Assembly (NCBI GenBank): GCA_947175975.1
Contig: CAMWOX010000002.1
Location: 1 to 36,827, forward strand
Length of the DNA stretch: 36,827 nucleotides
Direction of reading: 5' to 3'
DNA from: an uncultured Ruminococcus sp.
GTDB taxonomy: Bacteria; Bacillota; Clostridia; Oscillospirales; Ruminococcaceae
The notes below the pieces were generated by a model that saw nothing but the letters and a program-made list of their open reading frames with translations, made no database searches and was not told the origin of the DNA. The position numbers and the translations under genes were made by a program. This document shows positions 32,286 to 36,827 of this stretch, piece by piece. Every line of letters starts with the position of its first letter. Positions within the stretch are counted from its first letter, which is position 1.

Positions 32286-32349
32286 AAAAAAATACTGATT
32301 TTCCACAATTCCACAGTTAAAAAAGTGGAATGCTGAAAATCAGGATTTT
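32286..32349. repeat. Hairpin repeat, copy 1 (also a minus-strand terminator for the XRE gene)
   Basis: A 64-bp element with arms CTGATTTTC and GAAAATCAG enclosing a second pair, ATTCCAC and GTGGAAT. Read on the minus strand the hairpin ends in eight T, directly after the XRE gene (stop at 32353). It matches the element at 33271-33334 in the same orientation at 59 of 64 positions. Confidence 0.88.
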
Positions 32350-32352
32350 TTA

Positions 32353-32658
32353 TTATTCTATTAATTGGATCAAATTCAGTAGAGCTTCTGCTTTTTCATT
32401 CGGCAGACGGCGGTAATTTTCTATTAATTTCTTTTCATTTTCGGTCAGCTCCATAGGTGTATTATCTTCATTAAAAAATTCTGCCGGTGTAATTCCGAGT
32501 GGCTCTATCAAACGGAGTAATATATCAACAGTAGGTTGACGGTTTCCGAGTTCTACGCCACTGATATGATTCTGTGAAATACCGGTTGTCATAGAAAGCC
32601 GGTAGATCGTTATATTTTTTGATTGTCTAATAGAACGCAATTTCTCTCCAATGTTCAT
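32353..32658 (-). CDS. XRE-family transcriptional regulator
   Basis: A 101-residue Cro/CI-type DNA-binding protein. The helix-turn-helix spans about residues 5-60 (IGEKLRSIRQSKNITIYRLS, GISQNHISGVELGNRQPTVD), followed by LGITPAEFF and a short helical tail that may dimerise. GGAGG stands 7 bp before the ATG at 32656-32658. It is transcribed divergently from the SLOG-family gene; a near-palindrome at 32715-32731 in the shared 140-bp AT-rich intergenic region is a possible operator. A copy of the hairpin repeat ends its transcript. It probably regulates itself and its neighbour. Confidence 0.9.
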   Translation of the reverse strand: MNIGEKLRSIRQSKNITIYRLSMTTGISQNHISGVELGNRQPTVDILLRLIEPLGITPAEFFNEDNTPMELTENEKKLIENYRRLPNEKAEALLNLIQLIE

Positions 32659-32714
32659 TTTTTAACCTCCATATATTATTTTTTTTTATTATAATATAAT
32701 TGAGTTTAAAAAAT

Positions 32715-32731
32715 AATATTTTAAAAGTATT
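32715..32731. promoter_or_regulatory. Near-palindrome abutting the SLOG-gene -35 (candidate XRE operator)
   Basis: AATATTTTAAAAGTATT is symmetrical except for one base pair and overlaps the -35 of the SLOG promoter by 2 bp. It is AT-rich, so the support is modest. Confidence 0.35.
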
Positions 32732-32758
32732 GCAATTAATATCTTTTAAGTGTATAAT
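32730..32758 (+). promoter_or_regulatory. Promoter of the SLOG-family gene
   Basis: TTGCAA at 32730-32735 and TATAAT at 32753-32758 are separated by 17 bp. The leader of about 35 nt contains GAAAGGAGA (32783-32791), an exact complement of 9 nt of the candidate small RNA. Confidence 0.72.
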
Positions 32759-32798
32759 TAAATTAGATGAGAATAAGATTCTGAAAGGAGAATTATTT

Positions 32799-33272
32799 AT
32801 GAATATTTTGAATATTTACACCGTCAGTTTTTTTGGACACCGTTCTTTGTATCTTTATGAAGATATAGAAAGAAAACTGGAGAAAGTGGTCAGTGATCTG
32901 ATCTATTACAAAAAATATGTGAAGTTCCTTGTCGGTCGTGACGGCGAGTTTGATCGGTTGACTTCTTCTGTAATCAGACGACTTGTCAGAAAATACGACT
33001 CTGGCAATATCTCTCACATTCTTGTACTGCCCTACATGAGAGCAGAATATCGGGACAACCGAGAAAATTTTCTGACTTATTATGACGAAGTCGAGATCTG
33101 CGAGGAGTCTTGTCAGGCGCATTTCAGATCTGCCATACAGATCCGCAATAGAATTATGGTAGATCGCTCCGACCTTGTTGTCTGTTGCATCCAGAACCAG
33201 ACCGGCGGGGCATATCAGACAATCCAGTATGCAAAAAGCCAGAATAAGAAAATCATCAATATTGCAGAGTAA
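32799..33272 (+). CDS. SLOG-family protein (DUF1273/LOG-like Rossmann fold)
   Basis: A 157-residue protein beginning at ATG 32799, 7 bp after GAAAGGAGA; a longer frame from 32700 precedes the promoter and is rejected. It has the outline of a SLOG Rossmannoid domain: TVSFFGHRSLY at the first strand, FLVGRDGEFDRL at the second, HILVLPYM at the third, and RNRIMVDRSDLVVCCI followed by TGGAYQTIQYAKSQNKKIINI. The Gly-rich GGAYQT turn is where nucleotide-derived ligands bind in the superfamily. SLOG proteins occur as ligand sensors in stress and defence systems and in DprA/LOG-type enzymes. Paired with a divergent XRE regulator and bounded by repeats, it looks like an accessory module; the actual role is unknown. 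Confidence 0.8.
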   Translation: MNILNIYTVSFFGHRSLYLYEDIERKLEKVVSDLIYYKKYVKFLVGRDGEFDRLTSSVIRRLVRKYDSGNISHILVLPYMRAEYRDNRENFLTYYDEVEICEESCQAHFRSAIQIRNRIMVDRSDLVVCCIQNQTGGAYQTIQYAKSQNKKIINIAE

Positions 33273-33334
33273 AAAAATACTGATTTTCCAAAATTCCACA
33301 GTCAAAAAAGTGGAATGTTAAAAATCAGAATTTT
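33271..33334. repeat. Hairpin repeat, copy 2 (minus-strand terminator for the lipoprotein gene)
   Basis: This is the second copy of the 64-bp element at 32286-32349, five substitutions different, in the same orientation. On the minus strand it ends in seven T, 25 bp after the lipoprotein stop. On the + strand it overlaps the TAA of the SLOG gene and has only a weak four-T tail. Confidence 0.88.
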
Positions 33335-33358
33335 CATGATTATTATTTTTCTGTATTG

Positions 33359-34000
33359 CTATTCTGAAACAGATTCACCGAGATTCATATAGAAAGCAGA
33401 CCATTTGAAACGAGCATCTTCAAAAGTGGATTCAGAGTATAATTGATTTACCAGTTCCGTGCCTTCGCCTGTCTGGATTCTTTTTTCTGTAATATTGCCG
33501 CTCTGGTAAAAAAGAAACTGATTTGTGACATCCTGACTGCTGTTATATCCATAAAACCATATATTGGGTTCGTCAATGTCAAGCTGTTCGGATTCTGTCT
33601 CTATGGTTAATTCCTGTGTACTGACTTCTGAAAGCAGATGATCCGGATCAAAGCTGATCTTCCCTAATTCTTCCGTATTCGTAAAATCATCCATATGAAG
33701 AATGGCATTGTCCGGCGTTGTTTCGTTTGTCTCCCAGAATGCCGAATATGCCTGATTTTCATCCGTCACATAATAGATCAGATAATGCGATGCAATATAG
33801 CCTTGATGGATATAATCTTCTCTTTGCCACGCACAAAGAAGTTTTATATTGCTGCTAATAGAATAAAATTCTGTTGAATTTTTAGATTTATTTTCAGTAT
33901 CAGAATTTGTTACAGAATTTTTCTGTTCCGAAAAATCAGAATTACATGCACATAAGCAGAATGTCAGTAATAACGCAGGTATCAATTTTAATTTCTCCAT
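33359..34000 (-). CDS. Predicted lipoprotein of unknown function
   Basis: A 213-residue secreted lipoprotein: basic start MEKLK, hydrophobic core, and a lipobox ending in Cys19 (LCAC). After a Ser/Asn-rich spacer (about residues 20-45) the mature domain is acidic and rich in aromatic residues (YIASHYLIYYVTDE, NIWFYGYNSSQD). I do not recognise a family. AAGGGA stands 9 bp before the ATG at 33998-34000. It lies 19 bp downstream of the HD-domain gene and probably shares its promoter. A hairpin repeat ends the transcript. Confidence 0.75.
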   Translation of the reverse strand: MEKLKLIPALLLTFCLCACNSDFSEQKNSVTNSDTENKSKNSTEFYSISSNIKLLCAWQREDYIHQGYIASHYLIYYVTDENQAYSAFWETNETTPDNAILHMDDFTNTEELGKISFDPDHLLSEVSTQELTIETESEQLDIDEPNIWFYGYNSSQDVTNQFLFYQSGNITEKRIQTGEGTELVNQLYSESTFEDARFKWSAFYMNLGESVSE

Positions 34001-34019
34001 GGAAATTTATCCCTTCATT

Positions 34020-34586
34020 TCACACATAGGCAGGTTCTGCACTGAAACCCGGTTCAAGAATTTCATGGCGGATCTTGCCGTCTAATAGATCAATAATTTT
34101 TTCCAGAGAATACAAATGCCAGATTTCGCTTGCCGCACAGCATTTGTCTGCAATCGTGATAATAAAGCTCTCCCGGTATTTCGGGAATGGAAAACATAAT
34201 GGAAACATATGCTTACGGATGATGTCCCGTTCGATGGGATTCAGTTCAAATTCTTTTTCCGCATTTCTCAAAGATACAATTGGATGCATGAGTGTGTGAA
34301 ATTGACAGGCGGATTCTTTGTCATGCCAATCATAGAGAAAGAAATCATGTAATAAACAGCCACGGACAAGGCTTTTTTTGTCAATTTTCCGAATATGCAA
34401 GATTTCCGCTATACGCAGAGCCATATATGCGACACAGATAGAGTGCGTATAACAATTTGTTGTGCCATGTTGCATGAAATTTCGTTCTGATTGCATATTC
34501 GGCGAACGTAAAATATCTTGACCATAAGTAAGTACCTGTTCTGCAAGTTGCTTATCTGGTTTGATATACCACATGATAAAAATCAT
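34020..34586 (-). CDS. HD-domain phosphohydrolase-like protein
   Basis: A 188-residue soluble protein with HD-superfamily metal-binding residues in order: His48 (YTHSICVAYMALR), His80-Asp81 (GCLLHDFFLYDWH) and Asp147 (TIADKCCAASEIW). Such proteins hydrolyse phosphate esters, often of nucleotides, but the substrate here is unknown. RKHMFPLCFPFPKYRES matches a recurrent clostridial HD subfamily. The ATG at 34586 is taken because AGAAGG lies just upstream; ATG 34574 is an alternative, and the frame upstream to 34640 covers the promoter and is rejected. A perfect-consensus promoter drives it. Confidence 0.85.
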   Translation of the reverse strand: MIFIMWYIKPDKQLAEQVLTYGQDILRSPNMQSERNFMQHGTTNCYTHSICVAYMALRIAEILHIRKIDKKSLVRGCLLHDFFLYDWHDKESACQFHTLMHPIVSLRNAEKEFELNPIERDIIRKHMFPLCFPFPKYRESFIITIADKCCAASEIWHLYSLEKIIDLLDGKIRHEILEPGFSAEPAYV

Positions 34587-34611
34587 ATCCCTTCTTTTTT
34601 TAGTAATATTT

Positions 34612-34640
34612 ATTATACTACAAAAAAAGACATCTGTCAA
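34612..34640 (-). promoter_or_regulatory. Perfect-consensus sigma-A promoter for the HD-protein/lipoprotein unit
   Basis: On the minus strand TTGACA (34635-34640) and TATAAT (34612-34617) are separated by 17 bp. It starts just after the groEL terminator. Confidence 0.9.
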
Positions 34641-34648
34641 TTAAAATT

Positions 34649-34688
34649 AAAAAAACAATCGCTCCGTTGTGATAGCACAACAGAGCGA
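34649..34688 (-). terminator. Intrinsic terminator of groESL
   Basis: On the minus strand TCGCTC-T-GTTGTG pairs with CACAAC-G-GAGCGA around a 4-nt loop (34659-34688), and a T-run follows at 34655-34649. Confidence 0.9.
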
Positions 34689-34711
34689 AATTATTTTTAA
34701 GGATCAAAAAA

Positions 34712-36334
34712 TTAATACATACCACCAGCAGGCATCGGAGGTGCGGGCGGTTCAGGTTCTTTGATGTCCGCAACGAGACTCTCAGTTGTCAGAACCATTC
34801 CTGCAACGGATGCTGCATTCTGCAATGCACTTCTTGTTACCTTGGTAGGATCTACAATACCAGTGGAAATCATATCCACATAGGTTTCATTGTAAGCGTC
34901 GAAACCATAGCCGACTTTGCCGGAGCTGATGATCTTATCAATGATGACACTTCCCTCAAGACCTGCATTGAGAGCAATCTGACGCAGAGGCGCTTCCAGA
35001 GCCTTTGCAATGATCTGTGCGCCGGTCTTTTCGTCGCCGTCCAGTGTTGCAACCAGAGCATCAACAGCCGGGATAGCATTGATCAGAGCTGTGCCGCCGC
35101 CTGCAACGATACCCTCTTCTACGGCAGCCTTAGTAGCAGCAAGTGCATCTTCAATGCGCAGTTTCTTTTCTTTCATTTCGATTTCAGTAGCTGCACCAAC
35201 TTTGATTACAGCAACACCACCGGAGAGCTTTGCCAGTCTTTCCTGGAGCTTTTCACGGTCGAAATCAGAAGTAGCAGATTCAATCTGGGATTTAATCTGA
35301 GCCACTCTTGCAGCGATTGCATCAGCATCGCCTGCACCATCCACAATGATGGTATTTTCTTTCTGGATGACAACTTGTCTTGCTCTGCCGAGCTGTGCAA
35401 TAGTTGTGTCTTTCAGTTCCAGACCGAGTTCTTCCGTGATGACTTCACCGCCTGTGAGTGTTGCAATATCACGGAGCATTTCTTTTCTTCTGTCGCCGAA
35501 ACCAGGTGCTTTCACAGCAGCACACTTGAATGTTCCACGCAAATTATTCAGAATAATTGTTGTGAGTGCTTCGCCCTCAATGTCTTCTGCAATGATCACA
35601 AGCTTCTTGCCAGACTGTACCATCTGTTCCAGCAGCGGGAGGATTTCCTGAATACTGCCGATTTTCTTATCTGTGATCAGGATATACGCATCATCATAGA
35701 CAGCTTCCATTTTATCTGTATCTGTTACCATATACGGAGAAATATAGCCTCTGTCGAACTGCATACCCTCAACAACTTCGCTGTATGTTTCAGCAGTCTT
35801 GCTCTCTTCGATTGTGATAACGCCATCAGCCGTTACTTTTTCCATTGCTTCTGCAATCAGTTTGCCGACGCTCTCATCTGCGGAAGAAACTGTGCCGACT
35901 CTTGCAATATCTTCAGAACCCTCAACAGGCTTGGAATTTGCCTTGATGGTCTCTACTGCTGTGTCAACAGCCTTGGCAATACCCTTTTTCAGAATCATCG
36001 GGTTTGCACCAGCCGCAATGTTCTTCATACCTTCGTTGACGATTGCCTGTGCAAGGAGTGTCGCTGTTGTCGTACCATCGCCAGCAGCATCATTTGTCTT
36101 AGTAGCTACTTCCTTGACGAGCTGTGCGCCCATGTTTTCGAAAGCATCTTCCAGTTCAATATCCTTTGCGATTGTCACACCGTCGTTTGTAATCAGCGGT
36201 GCGCCGAATTTCTTATCCAGAACAACATTTCTGCCTTTTGGGCCAAGTGTGATCTTAACAGTATCTGCGAGCTGATCAATACCAGCCTGTAAAGCTTTTC
36301 TGGCATCTTCGCCGTATTTAATCTCTTTTGCCAT
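34712..36334 (-). CDS. groEL: Chaperonin GroEL (Hsp60)
   Basis: A 540-residue subunit of the 14-mer chaperonin that folds proteins in the cytoplasm using ATP, together with GroES. Hallmarks: MAKEIKYGEDARKAL, the nucleotide-binding KITLGPKGRNVVLDKKFG, NDAAGDGTTTATLLAQAI (with the catalytic Asp), AAVKAPGFGDRRKEML and EEGIVAGGGTALI. The C-terminus ends in a short Pro/Gly/Met tail, PAGGMY. The start is the ATG at 36332-36334, with AGGAGG upstream; three extra codons further up are rejected. It lies 29 bp downstream of groES in the CIRCE-controlled operon. Confidence 0.98.
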   Translation of the reverse strand: MAKEIKYGEDARKALQAGIDQLADTVKITLGPKGRNVVLDKKFGAPLITNDGVTIAKDIELEDAFENMGAQLVKEVATKTNDAAGDGTTTATLLAQAIVNEGMKNIAAGANPMILKKGIAKAVDTAVETIKANSKPVEGSEDIARVGTVSSADESVGKLIAEAMEKVTADGVITIEESKTAETYSEVVEGMQFDRGYISPYMVTDTDKMEAVYDDAYILITDKKIGSIQEILPLLEQMVQSGKKLVIIAEDIEGEALTTIILNNLRGTFKCAAVKAPGFGDRRKEMLRDIATLTGGEVITEELGLELKDTTIAQLGRARQVVIQKENTIIVDGAGDADAIAARVAQIKSQIESATSDFDREKLQERLAKLSGGVAVIKVGAATEIEMKEKKLRIEDALAATKAAVEEGIVAGGGTALINAIPAVDALVATLDGDEKTGAQIIAKALEAPLRQIALNAGLEGSVIIDKIISSGKVGYGFDAYNETYVDMISTGIVDPTKVTRSALQNAASVAGMVLTTESLVADIKEPEPPAPPMPAGGMY

Positions 36335-36363
36335 AATAAACAATTCCTCCTGTGAAAATAAAA

Positions 36364-36651
36364 TTATTCTACGATTGCGAGAATATCGTCCTGTCTCAGG
36401 ATAGTATATTCCACACCGTCCACTTTTACTTCTGTGCCGGAATATTTGCTTGTCAGAACTTTATCGCCTACGCTGACTGTCATGGGGATGAGTTTGCCGT
36501 TTTCGTCATATTTGCCCTCACCGACAGCAACGATTTCCGCAATCTGGGGCTTTTCCTTTGCAGAGCCAGCCAGAATGATGCCGCTCTTGGTGGTTTCTTC
36601 TGCTTCTGTCATCTTGATGACAACTCTGTCTGCTAATGGTTTGATTGTCAT
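36364..36651 (-). CDS. groES: Co-chaperonin GroES (Hsp10)
   Basis: A 95-residue subunit of the heptameric lid of the GroEL chamber. MTIKPLADRVVIK at the N-terminus, the mobile loop with ETTKSGIILAGSAKEKPQ (GIIL is the GroEL-binding tripeptide region) and KVLTSKYSGTEVKVDG are standard. The ATG at 36649-36651 is set by AGGAGG 8-13 bp upstream; a longer frame to 36708 would overlap the CIRCE operator and is rejected. It is the first gene of the groESL operon. Confidence 0.97.
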   Translation of the reverse strand: MTIKPLADRVVIKMTEAEETTKSGIILAGSAKEKPQIAEIVAVGEGKYDENGKLIPMTVSVGDKVLTSKYSGTEVKVDGVEYTILRQDDILAIVE

Positions 36652-36695
36652 AACCAAAAACCTCCTGTAAAAATTTAAATTTTCTGAATCCAGAA

Positions 36696-36722
36696 TTAGC
36701 ACTCTCATGATTCGAGTGCTAA
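36696..36722. promoter_or_regulatory. CIRCE element (HrcA operator) of groESL
   Basis: TTAGCACTC (36696-36704), a 9-bp spacer and GAGTGCTAA (36714-36722) give a perfect CIRCE inverted repeat. HrcA binding here represses groESL until heat or other folding stress. hrcA itself is not in the window. Confidence 0.98.
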
Positions 36723-36737
36723 TCCAGTGCTATTATT

Positions 36738-36766
36738 ATTTTAATCAGCTTTGCAGGAAAAATCAA
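36738..36766 (-). promoter_or_regulatory. Promoter of groESL
   Basis: On the minus strand TTGATT (36761-36766) and TAAAAT (36738-36743) are separated by 17 bp, placing the start point next to the CIRCE operator, as expected for HrcA control. Confidence 0.8.
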
Positions 36767-36827
36767 GTGTATTTTTCAAGTTTTTTATTTTTTTCTGAAA
36801 ATTTCAGCATTCTGCATAATTTTGTGA

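Noticed and set aside
35375..36292. A 305-codon frame on the + strand
   Set aside because: It is antisense to groEL and caused by the codon bias of that gene.

Overview
The window is an ordinary-looking chromosomal stretch of an anaerobic, spore-forming, moderately AT-rich Firmicute. A Ruminococcus-like member of the Oscillospiraceae fits best. The reasons are a spoIIGA-sigE sporulation pair, a pyruvate:ferredoxin oxidoreductase, strong AGGAGG ribosome binding sites, housekeeping promoters close to TTGACA-N17-TATAAT, a CIRCE-controlled groESL operon, and a secreted GH74 xyloglucanase with a C-terminal dockerin (a cellulosome component). No rRNA, tRNA, CRISPR array, transposase or phage gene was seen. 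All calls come from reading the sequence and from family knowledge; no searches were run.

Layout, left to right. 1-3105 (+): the end of spoIIGA, sigE, a lipoprotein, rsmE and a small acidic membrane protein, closed by a strong terminator. 3110-3935 (-): a tautomerase of the MIF type and a cysteine-rich DtxR-like regulator. Divergent from these, 4029-9577 (+) is a tight run of murD, two M42 aminopeptidases, a GNAT acetyltransferase and a PLP-dependent Met_gamma_lyase-family enzyme. 9742-11697 (+) encodes a zinc-ribbon/PASTA membrane protein whose kinase domain lacks the catalytic residues. 11747-16420 (-) holds a multi-pass membrane protein, an FAD oxidoreductase, a 46-residue membrane microprotein and a VanY-type D,D-carboxypeptidase. 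16704-20144 (+) holds the GH74-dockerin enzyme and a leucine-rich-repeat protein without a signal peptide. 20208-23756 (-) is PFOR.

23757-24227 has no protein gene. It contains the PFOR promoter and, on the other strand, a promoter and a terminator about 135 nt apart with no ORF between them: a candidate small RNA with a Shine-Dalgarno-complementary CUCCUUUC stretch. 24228-31037 (-) is a one-carbon/methionine cluster (ung, metF, MetH activation protein, metH) followed by a GH25 lysozyme, a ROK glucokinase and a DUF3781 protein. 31151-32219 (-) is a DUF421/DUF4363 pair. 32285-33334 is a small accessory-looking module: an XRE regulator divergent from a SLOG-family protein, with two 64-bp hairpin repeat copies at its ends. 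A lipoprotein and an HD-domain phosphohydrolase follow, then groEL-groES under CIRCE at the right edge.

The most novel-looking items are the candidate small RNA, the catalytically dead PASTA kinase, the repeat-bounded XRE-SLOG module, the cysteine-rich DtxR-like regulator paired with a tautomerase, and the 46-residue membrane microprotein.
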